NCBI RefSeq assembly: GCF_014196255.1
Contig: NZ_JACIDH010000005.1
Span: forward strand, 62,001 to 126,000
DNA: 64,000 nucleotides
Reading direction: 5' to 3'
From: Sphingomonas pseudosanguinis
Lineage (GTDB): Bacteria > Pseudomonadota > Alphaproteobacteria > Sphingomonadales > Sphingomonadaceae
A model generated the notes under the pieces. It saw only the letters and a program-made list of their open reading frames with translations, searched no databases and had not been told where the DNA came from. Position 1 is the first letter of the stretch; each line of letters begins with the position of its first letter. Of the stretch, positions 42,619 to 51,008 are shown one piece after another. The translations under genes were made by a program, and so were the position numbers.

Positions 42619-44927
42619 TCATCAGCCGCCGCTCGCTCCTCGCCGGGACCGCGCTTGCCAGCCTGCCGCACGGGGGCGTCAGCGCCGCCGTGCCGATGAC
42701 GGTCGCCCGCCCCAATCTGTTCGTCGGCACCGGCGGTGACGGCCATACCTATCCGGGCGCCGTGATGCCCTTCGGCATGGTGCAGCTCAGCCCCGATACC
42801 GATGTCGAGCGCTGGGACACCTGTTCGGGCTATCATCATGGTGACGGCTCGATCATGGGGTTCAGCCATACCCATCTGTCGGGCACTGGCATCGGCGACA
42901 TGCTCGACGTGCTGATCGTGCCGACGCGGGGCGACCTGAAGCTGGTCCCCGGACCGCTATCCGACCCCGATGCAGGCTATCGCCAGCGTTACTCGGACGA
43001 GCAGGCCGAGCCTGGCTATTACCGGGTGAAGCTGGAGTCGGGCGTGCTCGCCGAACTGACGGTGACCGAGCGGACCGGCTGGCACCGCTATACCTACCCC
43101 AAGGGGCCGGGTCATGTGCTGATCGACTTGTCGCATCTGGTGCTGGACAAGACCGATGAAAAGCCGCTCATCACCGATGCCGAGCTGACTGTCGAGCCCG
43201 ACGGCACCATCACCGGCACCCGCCGCGTGTTCCGCTGGGCCAAGGGACGGCGCATCTTCTTCGCGATGCAGCTGTCGAAGAAGCCTGCCCGCATCCAGCT
43301 TTACGGCGACAATGACGCGCCTGCGAACGGCACCGCCGTCAAGGGCAACCGCCTGAAGGCCGCGCTGTTCTTCGACGAACTGGGCGATGCGCCACTGCTG
43401 ATCCGCTGCGGCATCTCGGCGGTCGATGTCGCGGGGGCGAAGGCCAACCTGGCAGCCGAGGCGAAGCACTGGGACTTCGATCGTACCCGCCGTGCCGCGA
43501 TGACCCGCTGGGCCGAGACGCTCGGCGGCGTCCGGGTCGAGGGCGGGACGCCGGACCAGCAGGCGATCATGGCCTCGGCCAATTACCATACACTCGTCGC
43601 ACCGACGCTCTTCTCGGACGTGAACGGCCGCTATGTCGGTCTCGACGGTCGGGTGCACACCGCCCCCGCCGGGCAGTTCGCCTACAGCACCTTCTCCACC
43701 TGGGACACGTACCGCGCGCTCCACCCCTGGCTGATCCTGACCCAGCCGGCCCAGGCCAAGAAGCTGGTCGACGACATCATCCGCCAGACCCAGCAAAGCG
43801 CCTATGGCCCGCCGGTCTGGACGCTGCAGGGCAAGGAGACGGGCGTAATGATCGGCTGGCACGGCACGCCGATCATGGCCGAGGCGATGGTGAAGGGCAT
43901 TCCCGCCGATTACGCCGCCGCCTGGCCCGGCATCGCCAAGCGCAGTTTCGACTTCTCCGCGCCCGACATGGATAACTCCAAGGGCCGCGACCTGTACGAC
44001 GCCAAGGGCTATGTCCCCGCCGACATCTGGTTCGAGAGCGTCAGCCGGACCCAGGAATATGCCTATGACGACTGGGCGGCGTCGCACATCGCGCGTCGCG
44101 TCGGCAAAACCACCGAGGCCGACCGCCTGCGCAAGCGCTCGGGCAATTGGCGCAACGTCATCGATCCCTCGATCAATTTCGCACGCCCCCGCTTCGACGA
44201 CGGCAGCTGGTGGAAGGATTACGACCCCGTCCAGCTCGGCCACATGCCCAAGCCCTGGTGGCGCGACTATACCGAGGCGAATGGCTGGCAGGCGACCTTC
44301 CTCAACCAGCATGACGTGTACGGCCTGATCCGCCACATGGGCGGCGACGCGAAGTTCGAGGCGAAGCTGGACGCGCTGTTCTCCGCGCCCTCGACGCTCC
44401 CGAAGAACGCGCCGCCGGACATTTCCGGGCTGGTCGGCCAGTATGCGCATGGCAACGAGCCGGACCAGCATGCCGCCTATCTCTACGCCTATGTCGGCGC
44501 GCCCTGGAAGACCCAGCGCATGGTCCGCCGCCTGCTGACCGAGATGTACAAGAACGCGCCCGACGGCATCATCGGCAATGACGATTGCGGCCAGATGAGC
44601 GCGTGGTTCCTGTTCTCCGCGCTCGGCTTCTATCCGGTCGATCCGGTCAGCGGCGCCTATGTCTTCGGCGGCCCGCTCTTCGACCGGGCGCAGGTGACGG
44701 TCGGCGGCAACAGGACGCTGGTCGTCGAGGCGAAGGGCAATGGGCCCGACACGCCCTATATCCAGTCGGTGACCTGGAATGGTCGCCCCTGGACCAGGAG
44801 CTGGATCGATCATGCCACCCTGTCCAAGGGCGGCACCCTGTCCTTCACCATGGGGGCACAGCCCAATCCCGCCTTTGGCCGCGATCCCAAGGACCGGCCA
44901 CCCTCCTTCGACCACCAGCCCGCCTGA
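42615..44927 (+). CDS. Exported alpha-mannosidase, glycoside hydrolase family 92
   Basis: A 770-residue GH92 enzyme, coupled to GH125 by ATGA. The N-terminus MIISRRSLLAGTALASL is a probable twin-arginine signal. N-terminal beta-sandwich (about 30-260) begins FVGTGGDGHTYPGAVMPFG; the (alpha/alpha)6 domain contains the general-acid region SRTQEYAYDDW, AHGNEPDQHAAYLY and IGNDDCGQMSAWFLF. GH92 enzymes are calcium-dependent inverting exo-mannosidases, mainly alpha-1,2 or alpha-1,3. The bond preference here cannot be read with certainty. Acting with GH125 it would strip mannose branches of a high-mannose or paucimannose glycan, exposing the core for the GH2 beta-mannosidase. Confidence 0.94.
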   Translation: MIISRRSLLAGTALASLPHGGVSAAVPMTVARPNLFVGTGGDGHTYPGAVMPFGMVQLSPDTDVERWDTCSGYHHGDGSIMGFSHTHLSGTGIGDMLDVLIVPTRGDLKLVPGPLSDPDAGYRQRYSDEQAEPGYYRVKLESGVLAELTVTERTGWHRYTYPKGPGHVLIDLSHLVLDKTDEKPLITDAELTVEPDGTITGTRRVFRWAKGRRIFFAMQLSKKPARIQLYGDNDAPANGTAVKGNRLKAALFFDELGDAPLLIRCGISAVDVAGAKANLAAEAKHWDFDRTRRAAMTRWAETLGGVRVEGGTPDQQAIMASANYHTLVAPTLFSDVNGRYVGLDGRVHTAPAGQFAYSTFSTWDTYRALHPWLILTQPAQAKKLVDDIIRQTQQSAYGPPVWTLQGKETGVMIGWHGTPIMAEAMVKGIPADYAAAWPGIAKRSFDFSAPDMDNSKGRDLYDAKGYVPADIWFESVSRTQEYAYDDWAASHIARRVGKTTEADRLRKRSGNWRNVIDPSINFARPRFDDGSWWKDYDPVQLGHMPKPWWRDYTEANGWQATFLNQHDVYGLIRHMGGDAKFEAKLDALFSAPSTLPKNAPPDISGLVGQYAHGNEPDQHAAYLYAYVGAPWKTQRMVRRLLTEMYKNAPDGIIGNDDCGQMSAWFLFSALGFYPVDPVSGAYVFGGPLFDRAQVTVGGNRTLVVEAKGNGPDTPYIQSVTWNGRPWTRSWIDHATLSKGGTLSFTMGAQPNPAFGRDPKDRPPSFDHQPA

Positions 44928-44950
44928 TCCCTCCCGGAGCCGAATTGACG

Positions 44951-46861
44951 ATGACCGATTTCTCCCGCCGCGCCGTCCTCGCCTCCGGGCTGGTCGCTTC
45001 CGCCGCGCCCGCCTTCGCGCAGAAGGGGGCGAGTGCGCCCGCGCCTTATGGCGCGGTCCCCTCGGCGCGGCAGTGGCGCTGGCATCAACGCGAGCAATAC
45101 GCCTTCATCCACTTCGCGATGAACACCTTTACCGACAAGGAATGGGGCTATGGCGACGAAGACCCCAAGATGTTCAACCCGTCCGATTTCAGCGCGGACC
45201 AGATCGTCGGGGCGGCCAAGGCGGGCAATCTGAAGGGCATCATCCTTACCGCCAAGCATCATGACGGCTTCTGCCTGTGGCCGACCAAGCTGACCGAGCA
45301 TTGCATCCGCAACTCGCCGTACAAGAATGGCCAGGGCGACATCGTTCGCGAGATGTCGGATGCGTGCAAGCGCGCAGGCCTCGCCTTCGGCATCTATCTC
45401 TCGCCCTGGGACCGCAACCATCCCGAATATGGTCGGCCCGCCTATGTCGACTATTTCCGCAAGCAGGTGGTCGAGCTGTGCACCGGCTATGGCGAGCTGT
45501 TCGAATTCTGGTTCGATGGCGCCAATGGCGGCGACGGCTATTATGGCGGCGCGCGCGAGACGCGGCAGATCGATGCGCCCAAATATTACAACTGGCCCTC
45601 GATCATCGCGCTGGTCCATCAGCATCAGCCGATGGCCTGTACCTTCGATCCGCTGGGCGCCGACATCCGCTGGGTCGGCAATGAGGACGGTATCGCGGGC
45701 GATCCGTGTTGGCCGACCATGCCGAACCATCCGTACGTCCAGTCGGAGGGCAATTCGGGCGTGCGCGGGGCTCCGCTCTGGTGGCCCGCCGAGACCAACA
45801 CGTCGATCCGGCCGGGCTGGTTCTATCATGCGGACGAAGACTCCAAGGTCCGCTCGCCGGAGAACCTCGTCGGCTATTTCGACACCTCGGTCGCGCGCGG
45901 CACCAATATGAACCTGAACCTGCCGCCCGACCGGCGCGGCCGCATCCCCGATCAGGATGTGAAGATCCTGAAGAGCTTCGGCGACGCGATCCGCGCCAGC
46001 TTCGCGACCGACCTGGCAAAGGGCGCGGTGGCGAGCGCCAGCCATGTGCGCGGCAAGGGGTATGAGGCGGCCAAGGTCCTCGACGGCCAGCGCGACACCT
46101 ATTGGTCCGCACCAGACGGCGTCACCACGCCCAGCCTGACGCTGGACCTGCCGCCGGGTCGCCGTTTCGACTTGATCCGCATCCGCGAATATCTGCCGCT
46201 GGGCGTGCGCGTCACGCGCTTCGCGGTCGATGTCGAAGTGAACGGCAAATGGCAGCAGCTCGCCGAGCATGAGTGCATCAGCGCACAGCGGATCATCCGC
46301 CTGCCCCAGCCGATCACCGCGCGCCGCGTCCGCCTGCGCATCGTCGACGCGCCGGTCTGCCCCGCGATCAGCGAGGTGTCGCTGTTCCAGAGCGTCGCAC
46401 CGGTCCCCGTCCCCGCCATCGTGTCGAGCGACCCGACCGTGCTGGCGACGACCGACTGGACGATCGTCTCGGCGACCGCGCCGGGTGCGGAAAAGCTGCT
46501 CGACAATGATGCCAAGACTATCTGGGTCCAACCCGCGCCGGTCGCGGGCAAGCCCGCCAGCGTCACGGTCGACATGGGCCAGGTCCGCGATGTCGCGGGC
46601 TTCAGCCTGACGCCTTCGCGCCAGGTCATGATCGACGCCGCACCGCCACGCGGCTATGTCGCGGAGACCAGCGTCGACGGCAAGAGCTGGACCCCGGCGG
46701 GTTCGGGCGAGTTCTCGAACATCGCCTATGCCCTGTCGACCCAGCGCCTGCCCTTCACCAGCGTCCGGCCGGTCCGCTATCTCCGCCTGACCTTCGCCGA
46801 AATGTCCAAGCCCGCCGCCAAGCTGGCGATCGCCGGGATCGGCGGCTTCACCAGGCGCTGA
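44951..46861 (+). CDS. Exported alpha-L-fucosidase, GH29, with C-terminal F5/8-type domains
   Basis: A 636-residue GH29 enzyme. MTDFSRRAVLASGLVASAAPAFAQ is a probable twin-arginine signal. The catalytic barrel (about 40-370) has the histidine pair AKHHDGFCLW (H103, H104), YLSPWDRN, and nucleophile D189 in EFWFDGANGGDG. LNLPPDRRGRI closes it. The C-terminal 250 residues look like two galactose-binding-fold (F5/8 type C) repeats (VLDGQRDTYWSAPD and LLDNDAKTIWVQP). In this operon it would remove core or antennary fucose. The ATG at 44951 lies 24 bp after GH92, and a 13-bp hairpin follows the stop, so it is the last gene of the five. Confidence 0.92.
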   Translation: MTDFSRRAVLASGLVASAAPAFAQKGASAPAPYGAVPSARQWRWHQREQYAFIHFAMNTFTDKEWGYGDEDPKMFNPSDFSADQIVGAAKAGNLKGIILTAKHHDGFCLWPTKLTEHCIRNSPYKNGQGDIVREMSDACKRAGLAFGIYLSPWDRNHPEYGRPAYVDYFRKQVVELCTGYGELFEFWFDGANGGDGYYGGARETRQIDAPKYYNWPSIIALVHQHQPMACTFDPLGADIRWVGNEDGIAGDPCWPTMPNHPYVQSEGNSGVRGAPLWWPAETNTSIRPGWFYHADEDSKVRSPENLVGYFDTSVARGTNMNLNLPPDRRGRIPDQDVKILKSFGDAIRASFATDLAKGAVASASHVRGKGYEAAKVLDGQRDTYWSAPDGVTTPSLTLDLPPGRRFDLIRIREYLPLGVRVTRFAVDVEVNGKWQQLAEHECISAQRIIRLPQPITARRVRLRIVDAPVCPAISEVSLFQSVAPVPVPAIVSSDPTVLATTDWTIVSATAPGAEKLLDNDAKTIWVQPAPVAGKPASVTVDMGQVRDVAGFSLTPSRQVMIDAAPPRGYVAETSVDGKSWTPAGSGEFSNIAYALSTQRLPFTSVRPVRYLRLTFAEMSKPAAKLAIAGIGGFTRR

Positions 46862-46870
46862 CCCGATCCC

Positions 46871-46905
46871 ACCCCGCCGCCGTTAATTTTGCACGGCGGC
46901 GGGGT
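46871..46905 (+). terminator. Strong hairpin after the glycosidase operon
   Basis: ACCCCGCCGCCGT (46871-46883) and ACGGCGGCGGGGT (46893-46905) form a perfect 13-bp stem with a 9-nt AT-rich loop, beginning 10 bp after the fucosidase stop. There is no T-run, so it may act with Rho or protect the mRNA end instead of terminating by itself. Confidence 0.65.
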
Positions 46906-46956
46906 GGTATTTGCCTCTTGTGCGTTGCAACATGGCATGACGCACAGGAGAATGAC

Positions 46957-48021
46957 ATGACCGACCGTCACGATCCGAACGCGACGAAGCCGGAAGGCGC
47001 CGAGCGTCCCCGCGTCGCCCTCGCGCTGCAAGGCGGTGGCGCGCACGGGGCCTATGGCTGGGGCGTCGTCGAGCGTCTGCTCGAAGAGGACATCGAAATA
47101 GTCGGCGTCAGCGGCGCCAGCGCCGGGGCCATCAACGGGGCGGCCGTGGTTTCGGGCTATGCGGCGCATGGTCGCGAGGGCGCGGTGGCCGCACTCGAGC
47201 GACTGTGGCGCAACGTCGCCGACGCCTCGCCGCTCGCCCCGCTCGATGTCGGTGCTATGGGCGGCCCGTTTTTCGAGCCGCTGCTGCGCCGCTCGCTCGA
47301 CATCGCCAAGATGTCCAGCCGCTATGTCGCGCCGTTCCTGCCCGGCGTCCGCGACATGAGCGCGCTGCGCCGCGCGGTCGAGGGCAGCGTCGATCTTGAC
47401 CTGCTCGCACGCCAGACCACCCTGCCCTTCTACGTCGCCGCCACGCATATCGCCTCCGGCTCGGCGCGGCTGTTCACCGGCGAGGCGGTGACGCTCGACG
47501 CGCTGATGGCCTCGGCCTGCCTGCCCGATCTGTTCGCGGCGGTGGAGATCGAGGGCGAGCAATATTGGGACGGGGGCTTCACCGCCAACCCGGCGCTGGA
47601 GCCGCTGCTGGCCAATGCGATCGGCGCGACCGACATGATCATCGTCCAGATCACGCCCTTCACCGTCGAGGATGTCGGCGATTCGGTCGGCGAGGTGATG
47701 CGCCGGGTCAGCGACATCAGCTTCAACGCCTGTCTCCGCCGCGACCTGCGCGCGCTGTCGGAGGTTCAGGACATCGCGCGCGCCGACGCCTCGCACGATC
47801 CACGCATGCAGGCGATCGCGCGGGTCAACCTGCACCTGTTGTCGCCGCCCGACGCGCTCGCCGGCCCCTCGGGTACCAGCAAGGTCGATACGCGCTGGTC
47901 GGTGCTGGAGGATTTGCGTGCCATGGGTCGGACGCAGGCGGAGACATGGCTGACCGAGCATCGCGATTTTCTGGGGCGCGATTCCTCCTTCGAGGGGCTG
48001 CCTGAGGATCGGCGGCCATAA
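46957..48021 (+). CDS. Patatin-like phospholipase
   Basis: A 354-residue patatin-family serine hydrolase. The oxyanion loop is LQGGGAHGAYGWG (about 25-37), the nucleophile is S55 in GxSxG (GASAG), and the catalytic aspartate is in the DGG motif (YWDGGF, about 205-210). No signal peptide is evident, so a cytoplasmic or membrane-associated lipase or phospholipase is expected. The ATG at 46957 has AGGAG 8 nt upstream, which rules against the longer frame from 46918. Members in many proteobacteria occur near lipid or PHA genes, but here it stands between a glycosidase operon and an SDR gene. Confidence 0.9.
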   Translation: MTDRHDPNATKPEGAERPRVALALQGGGAHGAYGWGVVERLLEEDIEIVGVSGASAGAINGAAVVSGYAAHGREGAVAALERLWRNVADASPLAPLDVGAMGGPFFEPLLRRSLDIAKMSSRYVAPFLPGVRDMSALRRAVEGSVDLDLLARQTTLPFYVAATHIASGSARLFTGEAVTLDALMASACLPDLFAAVEIEGEQYWDGGFTANPALEPLLANAIGATDMIIVQITPFTVEDVGDSVGEVMRRVSDISFNACLRRDLRALSEVQDIARADASHDPRMQAIARVNLHLLSPPDALAGPSGTSKVDTRWSVLEDLRAMGRTQAETWLTEHRDFLGRDSSFEGLPEDRRP

Positions 48022-48100
48022 GGCCCTGCGCACTTCCGGCGGAACGCTATGCCATGGCGACGGTTCATGCACCCTTGATCCCAGGGCAGGAGCCGACACC

Positions 48101-48865
48101 ATGGCCAGATTTTCCGACACGATCGTCGTCATCACCGGGGCGGCGTCGGGGATCGGCGAAGGTGCCGCGCGACGTTTCGCCGAGGAAGGCGCGACCTTGG
48201 TCCTGGGCGACACCGATGCCGAAGGGCTGAACAGGCTGGCCGGCGACTTGGCCCCCGCCACGGTGGCGACGCGGGAAACCGATGTGTCCGTCATGGCGGA
48301 CTGCGAAGCGCTGGTGGCGCTCGCCATCGAGCGGTTCGGGCGGATCGACGTGCTGGTCAGCAATGCCGGGGTCGATCATCTCGGGAAACTGGACGAAGGT
48401 GACCTCTCGGCCTTCGCCAAGGTGATCGAGACCGATCTCTACGGCGTCGTCCAAATGGCGCGCGCCGCCATCGCGCATCTGCGCGCCTCCAAGGGTTGCA
48501 TCATCAACATGTCCTCGGTGTCCGGGCTGGGCGGCGACTGGAACCACAGCTTCTATTGCTCGGCCAAGGGCGCGGTGACGAACTTCACCCGCGCGCTGGC
48601 GCTGGACGAGGCGGCGCATGGCGTGCGCGTCAATGCGGTGAACCCCTCGCTGACCTACACCGCACTGACCGCCGGCATGAAGGAACAGCCCGAGCTGATC
48701 GCCAAGTTCGAGGAGCGCATCCCCATGGGCCGTGGCGCGCAGCCCGAGGATATTGCCGGTGCGATCGCCTTCCTGGCAAGCGACGACGCGCGCTTCATCA
48801 CCGGCGTCAACCTGCCGGTGGATGGCGGCCTGAGCGCATCGAACGGGCAACCGCCGCTCCACTGA
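48101..48865 (+). CDS. Short-chain dehydrogenase/reductase
   Basis: A 254-residue classical SDR. It has the cofactor motif TGAASGIG (12-19), NAG (88-90), catalytic S139, Y152 and K156 in FYCSAKG, and the C-terminal FITGVNLPVDGGLSAS. The acidic residue after the second strand (LGDTDAEG) suggests NAD(H) preference. The substrate cannot be told from sequence; SDRs of this type oxidise or reduce alcohols and ketones, and sphingomonads have many. AGGAG precedes the ATG (caggagccgacacc). It is followed by a 9-bp hairpin. Confidence 0.9.
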   Translation: MARFSDTIVVITGAASGIGEGAARRFAEEGATLVLGDTDAEGLNRLAGDLAPATVATRETDVSVMADCEALVALAIERFGRIDVLVSNAGVDHLGKLDEGDLSAFAKVIETDLYGVVQMARAAIAHLRASKGCIINMSSVSGLGGDWNHSFYCSAKGAVTNFTRALALDEAAHGVRVNAVNPSLTYTALTAGMKEQPELIAKFEERIPMGRGAQPEDIAGAIAFLASDDARFITGVNLPVDGGLSASNGQPPLH

Positions 48866-48888
48866 AATATAGATGCAGATCAAGATTA

Positions 48889-48916
48889 ATAGGAGCCATC
48901 GGCGCGCGGCTCCTAT
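48889..48916 (+). terminator. Hairpin after the SDR gene
   Basis: ATAGGAGCC (48889-48897) and GGCTCCTAT (48908-48916) are perfect 9-bp inverted halves around a 10-nt loop, starting 24 bp after the SDR stop. The downstream bases CCCG do not form a T-run. It probably marks the 3' end of that transcript. Confidence 0.55.
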
Positions 48917-48941
48917 CCCGTATCAATCTCTTATGTAATTG

Positions 48942-48966
48942 GGAGCCAAATAATAAATCCGACGTT
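48942..48966 (+). promoter_or_regulatory. Candidate EcfG (general stress) promoter
   Basis: GGAGC (48942-48946), 16 bp and CGTT (48963-48966) differ by one base from the alphaproteobacterial EcfG consensus GGAAC-N16/17-CGTT. The site is about 27 bp before the first gene of the glycosyltransferase operon and leaves room for the AAGGGG ribosome site. Chance matches to such a short motif are possible. Confidence 0.35.
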
Positions 48967-48992
48967 GTCGCTCCATAACGAAAGGGGCGAGA

Positions 48993-51008
48993 TTGTTCAT
49001 TCTGCATCTGGCGCTTGGCGGCTGCCTGAAATCGCCTCCCGTCCATTATGGCATTACGGCCGATACGGGCGGACATATCGCCTATATTCTGGATGCAGCC
49101 GTCGCGCAGGCCGATAATATTGATGTCGATCAAGTCTCGATCGTCACGCGTCTGTTTGAGGGTGAAGGTCTGGCGGCCGAACATGGCCTCATCTCGGAAC
49201 GCCTCCGTCCGGGACTGACCATCGATCGCATCGCCACCGACGACCGCCGCTATCTGGAGAAGGATGCGCTGGCGGAGGACATGCCGGCCTTTGTCGAGGC
49301 ATTCTGCGCGCACATCGCCCGGCTGCCGCGACGCCCCGATGTGATCCACGCCCATTTCTCGGATGCCGCCGCCGTCGCAGCCGAAGCGCGCCGCCGCTTC
49401 GCCATCCCCTTCGTCTACACCCCGCACGCGCTGGGCATCGACAAGCGCACCCAGCAGGGCTCCTGCCCCGCGCTCGACGCGCGGATCGCGGCGGAGGAGC
49501 GCGCCATCGCGCAGGCCGATGCCATCATCGTGTCGACGCGTGACGAGGCCGAGCGGCAGGTCCATGCCTATCGCACCGCCACCTCGGCGCGCATCCATTG
49601 CATCGCCCCCGGCGTACCCAGCCGCGATGGCGGCACCGCCGCCGCGCCGACGCTCGCCGATCGCGTCGACCAATGGTTCACCGATCCGGCCAAGCCCATC
49701 GTGCTCGCCATCGCCCGACCGGTCGCCAAGAAGAACCTGATCGGCCTCGCCCGCGCCTACGCCGCGTCGCCCGACATGCAGGCGGCGGCCAATCTGGTCA
49801 TTCTCGCCGGCCAGCATGACGGCCCCGGATCGCCCGAGGAACGCAAGGTCCTGGGCGAACTGCAAGACATGGCGGTGCAACCCGCAATGCAGGGGCGCTT
49901 CGCCCTGCCGCCGACGCATGACGGGCGCGATGTCGCCGCGCTGTATGACCGGGCGGCGCGGGGCGGCGTCTTCGTCAACCCGGCCTTGCACGAGCCGTTC
50001 GGCCTGACCCTGATCGAAGCGGCGGCGGCGGGCGTGCCGGTCGTCGCGACGCAGGCGGGCGGCCCGGCGGAGATCGTCGCGGCGCTGTGCCACGGCCTGC
50101 TGATCGATCCACGCGACGACGCGGCCATCGCCGATGCCTGTCTGTCGATCCTGACCGATGCCGACCGCCACGCACGGATGAGCGCATCGGGTCGCCGCGG
50201 CGTGACGCGCTATGACTGGGGTCGCTACGCGGCGGAGTCGATCGCGCTCTATGCCCGCCTGCCGCGTGCGCCCTCGCTGCTCGCCAGCGACATCGACCAC
50301 ACGCTGACCGGCTGTCCGGTCGGGGCGCAGGGTTTCGCCCAGTGGCGGCGCGCCAGCAGCCTGCCCTTCGTCGTCGCGACCGGCCGCTCCTTCGCGATGG
50401 CGCGGATGATCCTGACGCAATGGGGGCTGCCCGAACCCGATGCCTTCATCACCGATGTCGGGACGCGGATCATGCTGAAGGGCCAGCGCGGCTGGCACGA
50501 ATGCCCGGTCTATGCCGCGCGGCTGAACGAGGGATGGGATCGCAAGGCGGTGGCGACCGCGCTCAAGCCACTGCGCCTGCGTCCCCAGCCGCGCGACACC
50601 GCCGGCCCGCACAAGCTGAGCTTCTTCGGCACCGCCGCCGACGCGGAACGCGTTCGGACCGTGCTCGCCGAGCAGCAGCTGGCGGCCAAGGTCGTCTTTT
50701 CGCACGGCAAGCTGATCGACGTCCTTGCCCCGCTCGGCGGCAAGGCGGCGGCGGTGGCGGCCTATGCCCGGCGGCTCGACCTGCCGCTCGGCGCGTGCAT
50801 CGCAGCGGGTGACAGCGGCAACGATGTCGACATGCTGGAGGCGTGCGGCCATGCCATCGTCGTCGGCAATGCCAGCGGCGAGCTGGACGGGCTGTCGCCG
50901 CGCGACGGGCTGCTGCGCGTCGCGGGCCATCATGCGCACGGCGTCCTGGAGGGATTGGAGCGACTGGGCCTGACGGCACCGGCGCTCGCCCAGGCCAGCG
51001 CGGCATGA
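48993..51008 (+). CDS. Sucrose-phosphate-synthase-like GT4 fused to HAD phosphatase
   Basis: A 671-residue fusion. The GT4 part (about 1-425) starts ILHLALGGCLKSPP, contains ITADTGGHIAYIL (21-33), IHAHFSDAA and donor motif HEPFGLTLIE (333-342), as in sucrose-phosphate or mannosylfructose-phosphate synthases. The HAD part (about 428-671) has motif I SDIDHTLTG (D433, D435), a conserved lysine, and AAGDSGNDVDML, as in sucrose-phosphate phosphatase. One chain could therefore make a sugar-phosphate glycoside and dephosphorylate it. The TTG at 48993 with AAGGGG upstream is the chosen start. It is the first of six overlapping genes. Acceptor and donor are not proven by sequence. Confidence 0.82.
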   Translation: MFILHLALGGCLKSPPVHYGITADTGGHIAYILDAAVAQADNIDVDQVSIVTRLFEGEGLAAEHGLISERLRPGLTIDRIATDDRRYLEKDALAEDMPAFVEAFCAHIARLPRRPDVIHAHFSDAAAVAAEARRRFAIPFVYTPHALGIDKRTQQGSCPALDARIAAEERAIAQADAIIVSTRDEAERQVHAYRTATSARIHCIAPGVPSRDGGTAAAPTLADRVDQWFTDPAKPIVLAIARPVAKKNLIGLARAYAASPDMQAAANLVILAGQHDGPGSPEERKVLGELQDMAVQPAMQGRFALPPTHDGRDVAALYDRAARGGVFVNPALHEPFGLTLIEAAAAGVPVVATQAGGPAEIVAALCHGLLIDPRDDAAIADACLSILTDADRHARMSASGRRGVTRYDWGRYAAESIALYARLPRAPSLLASDIDHTLTGCPVGAQGFAQWRRASSLPFVVATGRSFAMARMILTQWGLPEPDAFITDVGTRIMLKGQRGWHECPVYAARLNEGWDRKAVATALKPLRLRPQPRDTAGPHKLSFFGTAADAERVRTVLAEQQLAAKVVFSHGKLIDVLAPLGGKAAAVAAYARRLDLPLGACIAAGDSGNDVDMLEACGHAIVVGNASGELDGLSPRDGLLRVAGHHAHGVLEGLERLGLTAPALAQASAA

